Assembly: GCA_910577405.1 (NCBI GenBank)
Contig: CAJTMG010000022.1
Coordinates: 1-49,913 of the forward strand
Direction of reading: 5' to 3'
DNA length: 49,913 bases
From: an uncultured Oscillibacter sp.
GTDB lineage: Bacteria; Bacillota; Clostridia; Oscillospirales; Oscillospiraceae
A program made the translations under genes and the position numbers. Below the pieces are notes generated by a model. That model was not told the origin of the DNA, did not search any database, and saw only the letters and a program-made list of their open reading frames with translations. Positions 33,557-42,438 of this stretch are shown piece after piece (the first letter of the stretch is position 1; each line of letters starts with the position of its first letter).

Positions 33557-34834
33557 ATGAAACTGCTTGTTGTAGGCGGCGGCGGCCGGGAACACGCCAT
33601 CATTAAAAAGCTCCGGGAAAATCCTTCTGTTGAAACCATCTATGCCCTTCCCGGCAACGGCGGCATTGCGGCGGACGCGGAGTGCGTGCATTCTATCGGG
33701 GCCAAGGACATTGAGAAAATCGTGGACTTCGCCAAGGGTCACGGGATTGATTTCGCCGTGGTAGCGCCGGACGACCCTCTGGCCCTGGGCTGTGTGGACC
33801 GCCTGCACGCTGTAGGAATCCCCTGCTTCGGACCTGACGCTAAAGCCGCCCGGATTGAGGCCAGCAAGGTCTTTTCCAAGAACCTGATGAAAAAATACGG
33901 CATTCCTACGGCCCGCTATGAAGTCTTCGACGACCCCGCCAAGGCCCTGGCTTATCTCCGGACGGCCTCCTTCCCCATCGTGGTCAAGGCGGACGGCCTG
34001 GCTCTGGGCAAAGGCGTGCTGATTCCCCAGAATCTTGCCGAGGCCGAAGCCGCTGTCAAGTCCATTATGGAAGACAAGGCATTCGGCGACTCCGGCAATG
34101 AGATCGTTGTAGAAGAATTCCTGACGGGCCCGGAAGTCTCTGTGCTGGCTTTTACCGACGGCACGGCCATTGCACCGATGGTTTCCTCCATGGACCATAA
34201 GCGGGCCGGGGATGGCGATACCGGCCTGAATACCGGCGGCATGGGCACTGTCGCGCCGAACCCCTGCTATACCCCTGAAATCGCTCAGGTGTGCATGGAG
34301 ACCATTTTCCTTCCCACCCTGGCGGCAATGCGGGCGGAGGGCTGTCCCTTTAAGGGCTGTCTTTATTTCGGCCTGATGCTTACCCCCGACGGGCCAAAGG
34401 TCATTGAATACAACTGCCGTTTTGGTGACCCGGAAACGCAAGTCGTCCTGCCCCTTCTAAAAACCGATTTGCTGACCGTCATGCAGGCTGTGGAGGCAGA
34501 GACCCTTGCGGATTTGACGGTGGAATGGTCCGATGGCTCCGCGGCGTGCGTGATTCTGGCGTCCGGCGGGTATCCAGGGAACTATGAGAAGGGTAAGGAG
34601 ATCACTTTGCTTGCCGGTTTGCCGGAGAACGTCACCGTATACCACGCGGGGGACAGGCTGGACGGCGGAAAACTGCTTACCAGCGGCGGACGCGTACTGG
34701 GCGTGACGGCTGTGGGTCCTGACCTGCGGGCGGCTTTGAAGGACGCCTACGCTGCTGCGGAAGTGATTCAGTTTGAGGGAAAGTATATGCGGACAGATAT
34801 CGGTCAGAGAGCTTTGGCCGCAATGGAGGTCTGA
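33557..34834 (+). CDS. purD: Glycinamide ribonucleotide synthetase
   Basis: The 425-residue protein has MKLLVVGGGGREHAII at the start, the ATP-grasp lysine loop IVVKADGLALGKGV, MDHKRAGDGDTGLNTGGMG and the metal-binding IEYNCRFGDPETQVVLPLL. It joins glycine to phosphoribosylamine, the product of PurF. AAGGAGG precedes it, 12 bases after the preceding stop. One base separates its stop from the purL start, so the two are coupled. Confidence 0.97.
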   Translation: MKLLVVGGGGREHAIIKKLRENPSVETIYALPGNGGIAADAECVHSIGAKDIEKIVDFAKGHGIDFAVVAPDDPLALGCVDRLHAVGIPCFGPDAKAARIEASKVFSKNLMKKYGIPTARYEVFDDPAKALAYLRTASFPIVVKADGLALGKGVLIPQNLAEAEAAVKSIMEDKAFGDSGNEIVVEEFLTGPEVSVLAFTDGTAIAPMVSSMDHKRAGDGDTGLNTGGMGTVAPNPCYTPEIAQVCMETIFLPTLAAMRAEGCPFKGCLYFGLMLTPDGPKVIEYNCRFGDPETQVVLPLLKTDLLTVMQAVEAETLADLTVEWSDGSAACVILASGGYPGNYEKGKEITLLAGLPENVTVYHAGDRLDGGKLLTSGGRVLGVTAVGPDLRAALKDAYAAAEVIQFEGKYMRTDIGQRALAAMEV

Positions 34835-34835
34835 T

Positions 34836-37800
34836 ATGGTTCGACGGATTTATGCGGAAAAACGGCCCGGCCTCAATCCCGAAGCCGGCGGCCTGCTGAC
34901 AGACCTGCGGGATTTTTTGGGTATTCAGGGTCTGACCGGCGTGCGGATTCTGCATCGCTACGACGTGGAAAACCTGGACGCGGAAGCCTTCGAGGAAGCC
35001 CGGCGCACCGTCTTTTCCGAGCCGCAGGTGGATATCGTCTGGGATGAGATGGTCCCCGTTTCCGGCGGCTGCCCCAAGTGGTCCCTGGCCGTGGAAGCCT
35101 TGCCGGGACAGTTCGACCAGAGGGCTGATTCTGCCGCCCAGTGCATTCAGCTGATGACTGGCGGTGAACGTCCCTTGGTCCGGACGGCTGTCGAGTACCT
35201 GTTTGAAAGCTCCGGAGAGGGTCCTTTCCCCTTTACGGAGGAAAATCTGGAGAAAATCCGGCGGCATCTGATTAACCCTGTGGAAAGCCGGGAAGCGTCC
35301 CTGGAAAAGCCGGAAACGCTGGTGCAGACCCACGCCGTTCCGGACCATGTGGACACCGTGGAGGGCTTTACCGCCATGGATGAAGCCGCCCTTCAGGAAC
35401 TGCTGGAGCGTCTGGGGCTGGCCATGGATCTGGATGACCTGAAATTTTTGCAGGCCTACTTCCGGGATACCGAACGCCGGGACCCTACGATCACGGAAGT
35501 CCGGGCAGTAGACACGTACTGGTCCGATCACTGCCGTCACACCACTTTTTCTACCCATATTGACGGCGGCGAGATTGAAAACCCCCGTGTGAAGGAGGCC
35601 TATTATCATTATCTGAAACTGCGGGCGGAGGTCTATGGCGAGAAGGCCAAGGAACGTCCGGAAACCCTGATGGACATTGCCACCATTGCCGCGAAAGCCC
35701 TGAAAAAACGCGGGCTTCTTCCAGAACTGGACGAGAGCGAGGAAATCAACGCCTGTTCCATCCATGTGCCCGCCGAGGTGGACGGTGAAATCCAGGACTG
35801 GCTGCTGATGTTCAAGAACGAGACCCATAACCATCCCACGGAAATCGAACCCTTCGGCGGCGCGGCTACCTGTATCGGCGGCTGCATCCGAGACCCGTTG
35901 TCCGGCCGGGCTTACGTTCATCAGGCCATGCGTCTCACCGGCTGCGGCGACCCCCGGACTCCCGTGGAACAGACCCTGCCCGGCAAACTCCCTCAGCGCA
36001 AGCTCTGTCAGACTGCCGCCGCGGGCTACTCCTCTTACGGCAATCAGATCGGCCTTGCCACGGGTCATGTCGCGGAGCTCTATCATCCCGGCTACGTGGC
36101 CAAGCATCTGGAAGTCGGCGCGGTTGTGGGAGCGGCTCCGGCGGAGAATGTGCGGCGGGAACGGCCTGCCCCTGGCGATGTCGTCATTCTTTTGGGCGGG
36201 CGCACCGGACGGGACGGCATCGGCGGCGCTACCGGGTCCTCCAAGAGCCATGACCGGAAATCTTTGCAGACCATGGCCTCCGAGGTCCAGAAGGGCAACG
36301 CGCCGGAGGAACGCAAGATTCAGCGTCTGTTCCGGAATGGCGATGTGACCCGGCTGATCAAGCGCTGCAACGACTTCGGCGCGGGGGGCGTGTCCGTGGC
36401 CATCGGCGAGCTGGCGGACGGCCTCATCATTGACCTGGACGCGGTGCGGAAGAAATACGACGGTCTGGACGGCACCGAGCTGGCCATCTCCGAAAGTCAG
36501 GAGCGTATGGCCGTTGTGGTCGCGCCGGAGGATGCAGAGAAATTTATCGCCGCCGCCAAAGCTGAAAATCTGGAAGCCTATCAGGTTGCCGTCGTCACAG
36601 AAGCGCCACGGCTGGTTATGCGCTGGCAGGGAAAGACCATTGTGGACCTGAGCCGGGATTTCCTGAACTCCAACGGCGCGGTGAAGCATACCACCGTTTA
36701 TGTGCCCCCCCATGATGACAGAGCCTTTTCCGCAATCGTGGAGGACCGCTTCAACACCTATGAAGAAATGGCTTCCAGTCTCACCTGTGCCAGCCGTCAG
36801 GGATTGGTGGAGCGTTTCGACAGTACCATTGGCGCAGGCTCCCTTCTGATGCCCTTCGGCGGTAAATATCAGAAGACTCCCGCGCAGGTGATGGCCGCTC
36901 TACTGCCTGTACTGCCCGGACAGGAGACGCAGCAGGCCAGCGTGATGGCGTGGGGCTGTGACCCTGAAACGATTTCCGCCTCTCCCTTCTACGGCTCCTA
37001 TCAGTCTGTGGAGGATTCCATCACAAAGCTGGTAGCGGCTGGCGCGGATTACCGGAAGGTCTATCTCACTTTGCAGGAATACTTCGAGAAGCTCCGTAAG
37101 GACCCGGACCGCTGGGGCAAGCCTTTTGCGGCGCTTCTGGGTGCTATGGAGGCCCAGATGGATTTCGGCGCGGCGGCTATCGGCGGTAAGGATTCCATGT
37201 CCGGTTCCTTTTTGAATATGGACGTGCCGCCTACGCTGGTTTCCTTTGCCATTGCGCCCATCAAAGCCAATGAACTTATCACGCCGGAATTCAAAGAGCC
37301 TGGGCATCCCGTCTATTTCTTCTGCGGCGGCGGCGAAACCAAGGACATCAAAGAGAACTGGGACCAGTACCACGCTCTCTGTCAGGCCGGGAAGGTCAAA
37401 GCTGCCTGGGCACTGACCGAAGGTGCAGCCGGGGAAGCCATTATGAAGATGTCCTTTGGCAACCGGATTGGCTTTGACGTAAAGAATATCACGCAGAAGG
37501 TTGACGGATATTTCTGGTCCATCAGCAACCCTCACTCCATCATTGCCGAGCTGTCCGAGGAAATTCCGGAAAGCTGGGGAATCTCCAAAATCGGCGAAAC
37601 AGTGTCGGAACCTGTGATTACGCTGAAACATCCCCGTTTCAAGAAGCCGGAAAGCTATTCCATCGATGAACTTCTTGCCTTGAACGAAGGCGTGCTGGCG
37701 GACGTGTACCCCACCCGTGCCCCCGCTCCCGGAGACGCGCCCGTTCTGAACTGCCCCCCGTTCACCCGTCCTGCTCCGAAGGCCGGCGCGGCAAGGCCCA

Positions 37801-38591
37801 AGGTCCTGATTCCCGTCTTCCCCGGCACCAACTGCGAATACGACAGCGCACGGGCTGCACAGAGAGCGGGTCTGGAAACGGAAATCTTTGTGATTAACAA
37901 CCAGTCTTCCGGAGATGTAGCCGAATCCGCCGCCGCCTTTGCAAAAAAGCTGCGGGAAAGTCAGATTTTGTTCCTTCCGGGCGGCTTCTCCGGCGGCGAT
38001 GAACCTGACGGCTCCGGCAAGTTTATCACGGCGTTCCTCCGGGGTCCGGAGACCTCCGAGGCCGTGATGGACCTGCTGAAAAACCGGGACGGGCTGGCGC
38101 TGGGCATCTGCAACGGCTTCCAGGCGCTGGTCAAGCTGGGACTGGCGCCCTTCGGCGAAATCGTGGACTGTGACGAGAACTGCCCGACTCTGAGCTTCAA
38201 TACCATTGGACGGCATCAGTCCCGGATTGTCCGTACCCGGATCGTCTCCAATAAATCCCCCTGGCTGGCCCGCGTGAATCCTGGCGAGATTATCACCGTC
38301 CCTATTTCCCACGGCGAGGGACGCTTCCTCTGCCCGCCGGAACTCCTGCAAAAGCTGGCGGAAAACGGTCAGATTGCCACCCAGTACGCGGACCTGAACG
38401 GCCTGCCCTCTATGGACCCCGATTCCAATCCCAACGGCTCCGTCTGGGCTGTGGAAGGCATTACCTCCCCGGACGGCAGGGTTCTGGGCAAAATGGGGCA
38501 TTCCGAGCGCGTCGGCCCCGGCCTGTATCAGAACGTTCCCGGGAATTACGACCTCCAGCTCTTCCAGGCCGCGAAAGACTACTTTTCCTGA
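34836..38591 (+). CDS. purL: FGAM synthase, single-chain form with fused glutaminase
   Basis: The start at 34836 (MVRRIYAEKRPGLNPE) has GGAGG just upstream. The frame continues open to 34773 but overlaps purD. At 1251 residues it combines PurS-like, PurL and PurQ parts: FKNETHNHPTEIEPFGGAAT in the first ATP lobe, GGRTGRDGIGGATGSS, a second lobe with MDFGAAAIGGKDSMSG, and a class I glutaminase from about 1000 with PVFPGTNCEYD, nucleophile Cys1092 in LGICNGFQ, and SHGEGRF. It turns FGAR, glutamine and ATP into FGAM. Unlike Bacillus, no separate purS or purQ is needed. Confidence 0.96.
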   Translation: MVRRIYAEKRPGLNPEAGGLLTDLRDFLGIQGLTGVRILHRYDVENLDAEAFEEARRTVFSEPQVDIVWDEMVPVSGGCPKWSLAVEALPGQFDQRADSAAQCIQLMTGGERPLVRTAVEYLFESSGEGPFPFTEENLEKIRRHLINPVESREASLEKPETLVQTHAVPDHVDTVEGFTAMDEAALQELLERLGLAMDLDDLKFLQAYFRDTERRDPTITEVRAVDTYWSDHCRHTTFSTHIDGGEIENPRVKEAYYHYLKLRAEVYGEKAKERPETLMDIATIAAKALKKRGLLPELDESEEINACSIHVPAEVDGEIQDWLLMFKNETHNHPTEIEPFGGAATCIGGCIRDPLSGRAYVHQAMRLTGCGDPRTPVEQTLPGKLPQRKLCQTAAAGYSSYGNQIGLATGHVAELYHPGYVAKHLEVGAVVGAAPAENVRRERPAPGDVVILLGGRTGRDGIGGATGSSKSHDRKSLQTMASEVQKGNAPEERKIQRLFRNGDVTRLIKRCNDFGAGGVSVAIGELADGLIIDLDAVRKKYDGLDGTELAISESQERMAVVVAPEDAEKFIAAAKAENLEAYQVAVVTEAPRLVMRWQGKTIVDLSRDFLNSNGAVKHTTVYVPPHDDRAFSAIVEDRFNTYEEMASSLTCASRQGLVERFDSTIGAGSLLMPFGGKYQKTPAQVMAALLPVLPGQETQQASVMAWGCDPETISASPFYGSYQSVEDSITKLVAAGADYRKVYLTLQEYFEKLRKDPDRWGKPFAALLGAMEAQMDFGAAAIGGKDSMSGSFLNMDVPPTLVSFAIAPIKANELITPEFKEPGHPVYFFCGGGETKDIKENWDQYHALCQAGKVKAAWALTEGAAGEAIMKMSFGNRIGFDVKNITQKVDGYFWSISNPHSIIAELSEEIPESWGISKIGETVSEPVITLKHPRFKKPESYSIDELLALNEGVLADVYPTRAPAPGDAPVLNCPPFTRPAPKAGAARPKVLIPVFPGTNCEYDSARAAQRAGLETEIFVINNQSSGDVAESAAAFAKKLRESQILFLPGGFSGGDEPDGSGKFITAFLRGPETSEAVMDLLKNRDGLALGICNGFQALVKLGLAPFGEIVDCDENCPTLSFNTIGRHQSRIVRTRIVSNKSPWLARVNPGEIITVPISHGEGRFLCPPELLQKLAENGQIATQYADLNGLPSMDPDSNPNGSVWAVEGITSPDGRVLGKMGHSERVGPGLYQNVPGNYDLQLFQAAKDYFS

Positions 38592-38599
38592 ATCTGACA

Positions 38600-38645
38600 G
38601 GGAATCGGGAACTGCTTTCCAAATAACGGACGGTTCCTGATTCCC
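38600..38645 (+). repeat. Hairpin between purL and guaB
   Basis: GGGAATCGGGAAC (38600-38612) pairs with GTTCCTGATTCCC (38633-38645), 13 pairs with one G-U. No T run follows, so read-through into guaB is likely. A related hairpin lies after guaB. Confidence 0.75.
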
Positions 38646-38680
38646 GGCGCATCTTAATTCATAACAGGAGGTTTCGATTT

Positions 38681-40192
38681 ATGGCATTTTTCTTTTCTGA
38701 ACCTTCCCGCACATTCAGCGAATATCTGCTGGTTCCTGGCTACTCCTCTGCGGACTGCATTCCTGCCAACGTCTCCCTGAAAACGCCGGTGGTGAAGTTC
38801 CGGAAAGGCGAGGAGTGCCCTCTGACCATGAACGTGCCTATGGTCTCCGCAGTCATGCAGGCGGTTTCCGGCGAGCAAATGGGCATCGGGCTTGCCAAAG
38901 AGGGCGGCATCGCGTTTATCTACGTCTCTCAGTCCATTGAGTCCCAGGCGGAGATGGTCCGGAAGGTGAAGAATCACAAGGCGGGCTTTGTCTTCAGCGA
39001 TTCCAACCTCCGCCTGACAGACACCCTGGCAGACGTGCTGAACCTCAAAGAACGGACCGGCCACTCCACCATGGCGGTCACCGACGACGGCACCGGTACG
39101 GGAAAACTTCTGGGCCTGGTGGCAAGCCGGGATTACCGCGTCAGCCGTATGGACCCTGGCACGCCGGTTGCCGAGTTTATGACGCCCTTCGACAAGCTCA
39201 TTTACGCGCCTGAGGGTACCAGTCTGAAAGAGGCCAACGATATCATCTGGGACCGGAAGCTCAACGCCCTGCCCATCGTTTCCAAGGACGGCCATCTGGT
39301 CAGCTTCGTGTTCCGGAAGGACTACGATTCTCATAAAGGCAATCCCCTGGAGCTGCTGGACAGTCAGAAGCGTTATGTTGTGGGCGCGGGCATCAACACC
39401 CGGGACTATGCTGAACGCGTTCCCGCCCTTGTGGAAGCCGGCGCGGACGTTCTGGTGATTGATTCTTCCGAGGGCTACTCCGAATGGCAGGCCCGGACCC
39501 TTGCCTGGATTCGGGAGCGTTACGGCGATACAGTCAAGGCAGGCGCGGGCAACGTTGTGGACGGCGAGGGCTTCCGGTTCCTGGCCAATGCGGGGGCGGA
39601 CTTCGTGAAAATCGGCATCGGCGGCGGGTCCATCTGCATCACCCGGGAAACCAAGGGCATCGGTCGGGGGCAGGCCACTGCGGTCATCGACGTGGCTGCG
39701 GAACGGGACCGCTATTTCGAGGAAACCGGCGTTTACGTCCCCATCTGTGCCGACGGCGGTATCGTGCAGGACTATCATATCACCCTGGCGCTGGCTATGG
39801 GCGCGGATTTCTGTATGCTGGGACGCTATTTCTCCCGATTCGACGAGTCTCCTACCAGCAAGATTCTCATTGGCGGAAGCTATATGAAAGAATACTGGGG
39901 AGAAGGCAGCGCCCGGGCCCGGAACTGGCAGCGCTATGACCTGGGCGGGGCCTCCAAACTGTCCTTTGAGGAGGGCGTGGATTCCTATGTGCCGTATGCC
40001 GGGGCGCTCTCCGACGGTATGGCTACCACCCTCAGCAAGATTCGCTCCACCATGTGCAACTGCGGCGCTCTGACCATCCCTGAACTGCGGGAAAAGGCCA
40101 AGCTGACCCTGGTTTCCTCCGTTTCCATCGTGGAGGGCGGCGCCCATGACGTTCTTCTGAAAGATACCTCCGGACCGGCAGGCAGGAGCTGA
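38681..40192 (+). CDS. guaB: IMP dehydrogenase
   Basis: The 503-residue protein shows SAVMQAVSGEQMGIGLAKEG, a two-CBS insert at about 104-220, and the catalytic loop KIGIGGGSICITRETKGIG with nucleophile Cys319. The Asp-containing PICADGGIV follows, with LGRYFSRFDE and the flap ARNWQRYDLGG. The loop has GGGSICITRE in place of the commoner GPGSICTTR, a known variation. It oxidises IMP to XMP, the first step to GMP. AGGAGG upstream. Its place after purL couples guanine supply to de novo synthesis. guaA is not in the window. Confidence 0.95.
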   Translation: MAFFFSEPSRTFSEYLLVPGYSSADCIPANVSLKTPVVKFRKGEECPLTMNVPMVSAVMQAVSGEQMGIGLAKEGGIAFIYVSQSIESQAEMVRKVKNHKAGFVFSDSNLRLTDTLADVLNLKERTGHSTMAVTDDGTGTGKLLGLVASRDYRVSRMDPGTPVAEFMTPFDKLIYAPEGTSLKEANDIIWDRKLNALPIVSKDGHLVSFVFRKDYDSHKGNPLELLDSQKRYVVGAGINTRDYAERVPALVEAGADVLVIDSSEGYSEWQARTLAWIRERYGDTVKAGAGNVVDGEGFRFLANAGADFVKIGIGGGSICITRETKGIGRGQATAVIDVAAERDRYFEETGVYVPICADGGIVQDYHITLALAMGADFCMLGRYFSRFDESPTSKILIGGSYMKEYWGEGSARARNWQRYDLGGASKLSFEEGVDSYVPYAGALSDGMATTLSKIRSTMCNCGALTIPELREKAKLTLVSSVSIVEGGAHDVLLKDTSGPAGRS

Positions 40193-40237
40193 ATCAGGAA
40201 TTGATATGGCTGCCTGTGAAGCTCCGCGTTCCTGATT
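40192..40237 (+). repeat. Hairpin after guaB
   Basis: AATCAGGAA (40192-40200) pairs with TTCCTGATT (40229-40237). The arms share sequence with the hairpin before guaB. There is no T run, so it may be a processing or stability element rather than a terminator. Confidence 0.65.
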
Positions 40238-40262
40238 TCTCTTTGGAACACTGGGAGGACAT

Positions 40263-40790
40263 ATGAATTTTTATCTGATTCTTGGCCTGGTATTTGGCAT
40301 TCTGGGCATTGTTCTGATGGTATTTCTGGTCATTATCTCGGTTCTGTTCATCATCGGCCTGTTCCAGGGCTGGAACAAGAGCAGCAAACAGCGTCAGGCC
40401 AACGCGGAGGCTCAGCGGCGGCGGCATGGCGGGAAAACGGTTCTGGAATGGCCCTGGCCTCGGGCAATCGGCAGTCCGGACCCGGAGTTCGGCGCGCTTC
40501 TGGAGGAATTCCCCAAAAAGGGCGGAGGCAGTGCGAGATTCTATGAAACCGGACTTGTTCTGGACGTCAAACGGGTGCCCTACGACACGCTGACGGACGT
40601 TTTCTTTGACGAGGGCAGTCCGGAACGGGGCGCGGACCTGAAAGAGGCCATCCAGAATTCCGCCGTGCTGTGGCTCTACCGGAAGGGCGGATTTCATCGT
40701 ACCTTGGGCGTCCGGGATTTCGTCTATGGCTTCGACCATGAGGATTGCAGGCATATCAAGGACGGTCTGGGATTCCGGGACGACGCCTGA
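40263..40790 (+). CDS. Small membrane-anchored protein of unknown function
   Basis: The ATG at 40263 follows GGGAGGA. The 175 residues start with a long hydrophobic stretch (about 3-35), then a basic segment KSSKQRQANAEAQRRRHGG, then a cytoplasmic or wall-side alpha/beta domain with VLWLYRKGGFHRTLG and DFVYGFDHEDCRHIKD. I do not recognise the family. It lies 70 bases after guaB in the same direction and may be read from the purine transcript. A terminator follows the stop. Confidence 0.65.
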   Translation: MNFYLILGLVFGILGIVLMVFLVIISVLFIIGLFQGWNKSSKQRQANAEAQRRRHGGKTVLEWPWPRAIGSPDPEFGALLEEFPKKGGGSARFYETGLVLDVKRVPYDTLTDVFFDEGSPERGADLKEAIQNSAVLWLYRKGGFHRTLGVRDFVYGFDHEDCRHIKDGLGFRDDA

Positions 40791-40795
40791 ACTGT

Positions 40796-40838
40796 AAAAA
40801 AACGGGCTCTGCCTTTTCTTCGGCGGAGTCCGTTTCTT
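40796..40838. terminator. Bidirectional terminator between convergent genes
   Basis: ACGGGCTCTGCC (40802-40813) pairs with GGCGGAGTCCGT (40822-40833) with G-U pairs. TTTCTTCT follows on plus, and on minus a run of seven T follows (40795-40801 as A on plus). It serves the hypothetical gene on plus and the membrane protein gene on minus. Confidence 0.85.
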
Positions 40839-40842
40839 CTGT

Positions 40843-41262
40843 TTATATATGTTCGTCGTAATAGATCCAGGTGAAAAAATCCGACAGCAGAGAGATGAAA
40901 AATGCCGCCATCAGTCCCATGCCTATGTAAATCAGCATTTCCTTTCCCTGAAGTTTTCCTGCCGCAATCAGTGCCGTTTCCGCCGCCAGAAAGAGAAACT
41001 GACTGATGAAATATGCCTGGCTTCTGGACTTCAGTTTTACCAGCTGATTTCGTTCGTCCTGCTCTTCCACCTTGTCCTCTTTGGCGTATCTCTCCGTTGT
41101 GCTCCGTATCAGGCTCCCGACGCCCAGACATACCAGCAGCACAATCAGTACGCCGTCCTTCCAGTCAAAATTGCCCCGGAGCATACTGACCGCCAAATTC
41201 AGCGCCGCCAGAAACAGCGCCCATAGACCAAATTTGAAATTTTTCTTGTGATAGATTTTCAT
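40843..41262 (-). CDS. Four-helix membrane protein paired with an XRE regulator
   Basis: The 139-residue protein has four hydrophobic helices in two pairs (about 12-27, 36-50, 84-101 and 108-130) with a charged cytoplasmic segment TTERYAKEDKVEEQDERNQL and LKSRSQAY between the pairs. That pattern (QDERN...K..S) is common in small Firmicute membrane proteins encoded next to a tiny XRE regulator, some filed as DUF6442 or DUF2178-like. I am not sure of the family number. The partner regulator lies 46 bases upstream on the same strand, so the two form an operon. Function unknown. Confidence 0.7.
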   Translation of the reverse strand: MKIYHKKNFKFGLWALFLAALNLAVSMLRGNFDWKDGVLIVLLVCLGVGSLIRSTTERYAKEDKVEEQDERNQLVKLKSRSQAYFISQFLFLAAETALIAAGKLQGKEMLIYIGMGLMAAFFISLLSDFFTWIYYDEHI

Positions 41263-41307
41263 TGCCTTTCCTTCTTTTTCCGTATTACGCGGTTTCCTGC
41301 AAGTGCA

Positions 41308-41538
41308 TCATAAAGCAAAATAGTTCCGGTCCTCCATTTCCCGGTTCTCCCGCAGACAGCATAATTCCTCTACGGATACCCCGAAGACCTCCGCCATCCG
41401 GTACGCCAGCATCAGCGACGGATTGTACTGCCCCTTTTCTATGGAAATCACCGTCCGGGAGGATACGTGTACCCGCTCCGCTAGCTGCTGCTGTGTCATC
41501 CGTGCCGCCGTCCGGTACTCCTTTACCCTTGTTTTCAT
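41308..41538 (-). CDS. Small XRE-family regulator (YozG-like)
   Basis: The 76-residue protein is a lone helix-turn-helix: KEYRTAARMTQQQLAERVHV, SSRTVISIEKGQYNPSLML and AYRMAEVFGVSVEELC. This is the class of small regulators that pairs with a membrane protein in one operon, as here. Its promoter, on the same strand, is flanked by three copies of a 14-base palindrome that are the natural candidate binding sites, so autorepression is likely. An ATG at 41538 with GGGGGC upstream gives the start; the ribosome site is weak. Confidence 0.85.
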   Translation of the reverse strand: MKTRVKEYRTAARMTQQQLAERVHVSSRTVISIEKGQYNPSLMLAYRMAEVFGVSVEELCCLRENREMEDRNYFAL

Positions 41539-41557
41539 ACGCGCCCCCTTTCGGATA

Positions 41558-41571
41558 TGAAGTTTCCTTCA
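41558..41571 (-). promoter_or_regulatory. Operator 1 of the XRE regulator
   Basis: TGAAGGAAACTTCA on the minus strand: TGAAG-N4-CTTCA, a perfect 5-4-5 palindrome. It lies between the promoter and the gene, covering the likely start of transcription and leader. Confidence 0.75.
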
Positions 41572-41573
41572 CG

Positions 41574-41587
41574 TGAAGCTGGCTTCA
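41574..41587 (-). promoter_or_regulatory. Operator 2 of the XRE regulator
   Basis: A second TGAAG-N4-CTTCA palindrome with a different spacer, 2 bases from operator 1 (16 bases centre to centre) and touching the -10 box at 41587. Confidence 0.75.
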
Positions 41588-41615
41588 GTTTACCACCTGC
41601 ATTTCCATTTGTCAA
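41587..41615 (-). promoter_or_regulatory. Promoter of the XRE regulator/membrane protein operon
   Basis: On the minus strand a perfect TTGACA (41610-41615) is 17 bases from TAAACT (41587-41592). The palindromic operators sit on both sides of it. Confidence 0.85.
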
Positions 41616-41624
41616 GAGGGAATG

Positions 41625-41638
41625 TGAAGTTTCCTTCA
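41625..41638 (-). promoter_or_regulatory. Operator 3 of the XRE regulator
   Basis: A third copy of TGAAG-N4-CTTCA, identical in full to operator 1, lies 9 bases upstream of the -35 box and 51 bases (centre to centre) from operator 2. Confidence 0.75.
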
Positions 41639-41727
41639 TATCAGGACAAAACAGAAGGACCAGCTGTTTTCCATTCACAGACAGCAGGTCCTTTTCTGAT
41701 TTGTACAAATGGACGCATGACGGTTTC

Positions 41728-42321
41728 TCAATGGGGCCAGACGAGGCTTGCCGCGCAAAGAGCCAGCGCCGCAGCCATGACTCGGTTTGTCGCTTTACGG
41801 TGATTGGCAAAGAGCTTCTGCATAGCCGCGCCCGCAAACAGCCAGACCAGATTGGCGGCGGGTCCCGTGAAGGGCAGGAAGAGTCCCGTCAGCAGCAGGG
41901 GCAGGAGCTTGCTGGTATACGGCAGGACAAATGACGAAAGGGCCACCAGACAGAAGACCATGACCTTTACGTTGGTAAGCTGGACCAGCAGGCCTGTGAG
42001 AAAGGTCGGCGCGCTGGCATCCTTTTGCAGGCCGCCTTCGGAAGAAAGGAGCGTGTGCCAGGCCATCCAGAGCAGATAGGCCGCGCCAAACCAGGACAAC
42101 ACGCCTACATATTCATTCAGCAGCGTGCCCAGCAGATAAGTTGCCGCCACGGACGCCAGGGATATGCAGGTAAAGCCGACGACCATCCCGCGCCATTGAC
42201 GGAGCGCCGGCCCTCTTCCATAGCGGAGGGCGGCTGAGAGAGAGCACAGATTCGCCGGACCGGGAGTAATGGCTCCTATGTAGCAGTAAATCAGAAACGA
42301 GGGCAGTATGGACAGGGGCAT
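41728..42321 (-). CDS. LysE/RhtB-family amino-acid exporter
   Basis: The start at 42321 (MPLSILPSFLIYCYIGAITP) follows GGAAGTG. The frame runs upstream over the divergent LysR gene but is not coding there. The 197-residue protein has six membrane helices with the family motif GAITPGPANL near the start and QLTNVKVMVFCLVAL in the middle. LysE-type proteins export basic or other amino acids or derivatives. The adjacent divergent LysR regulator is the classic arrangement (as lysE/lysG) and probably controls it. The substrate is not determined. Confidence 0.88.
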   Translation of the reverse strand: MPLSILPSFLIYCYIGAITPGPANLCSLSAALRYGRGPALRQWRGMVVGFTCISLASVAATYLLGTLLNEYVGVLSWFGAAYLLWMAWHTLLSSEGGLQKDASAPTFLTGLLVQLTNVKVMVFCLVALSSFVLPYTSKLLPLLLTGLFLPFTGPAANLVWLFAGAAMQKLFANHRKATNRVMAAALALCAASLVWPH

Positions 42322-42377
42322 AACGGTCACTTCCTTTTTTGTTTTCCATGGGAATATCATAGCAGGCAAGAAAGAAT

Positions 42378-42406
42378 TTGAAAAGCGAAAGTTTTTGATA
42401 TATACT
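42378..42406 (+). promoter_or_regulatory. Promoter of the LysR gene
   Basis: TTGAAA (42378-42383) and TATACT (42401-42406) are separated by 17 bases. The start of transcription would be about 26 bases before the ATG at 42439. Confidence 0.7.
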
Positions 42407-42407
42407 A

Positions 42408-42420
42408 TTGATAAAACCAA
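42408..42420 (+). promoter_or_regulatory. LysR-type T-N11-A binding site
   Basis: TTGATAAAACCAA is a TTG-N7-CAA dyad fitting the T-N11-A rule of LysR regulators. It lies directly after the -10 box of the LysR gene in the divergent intergenic region, which suits autorepression. Whether it also acts on lysE is inferred. Confidence 0.6.
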
Positions 42421-42438
42421 TGAATCGGAAGTGATTAT

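Noticed and set aside
34677..36713. Minus-strand open frame of 678 codons opposite purD/purL
   Set aside because: It is fully antisense to well-recognised enzymes, has no ribosome site, and its composition (His/Gly-rich) is that of a shadow frame. The same holds for long antisense frames at 32816-34441, 36900-38501, 38654-40147, 46626-47984 and 48073-49734.
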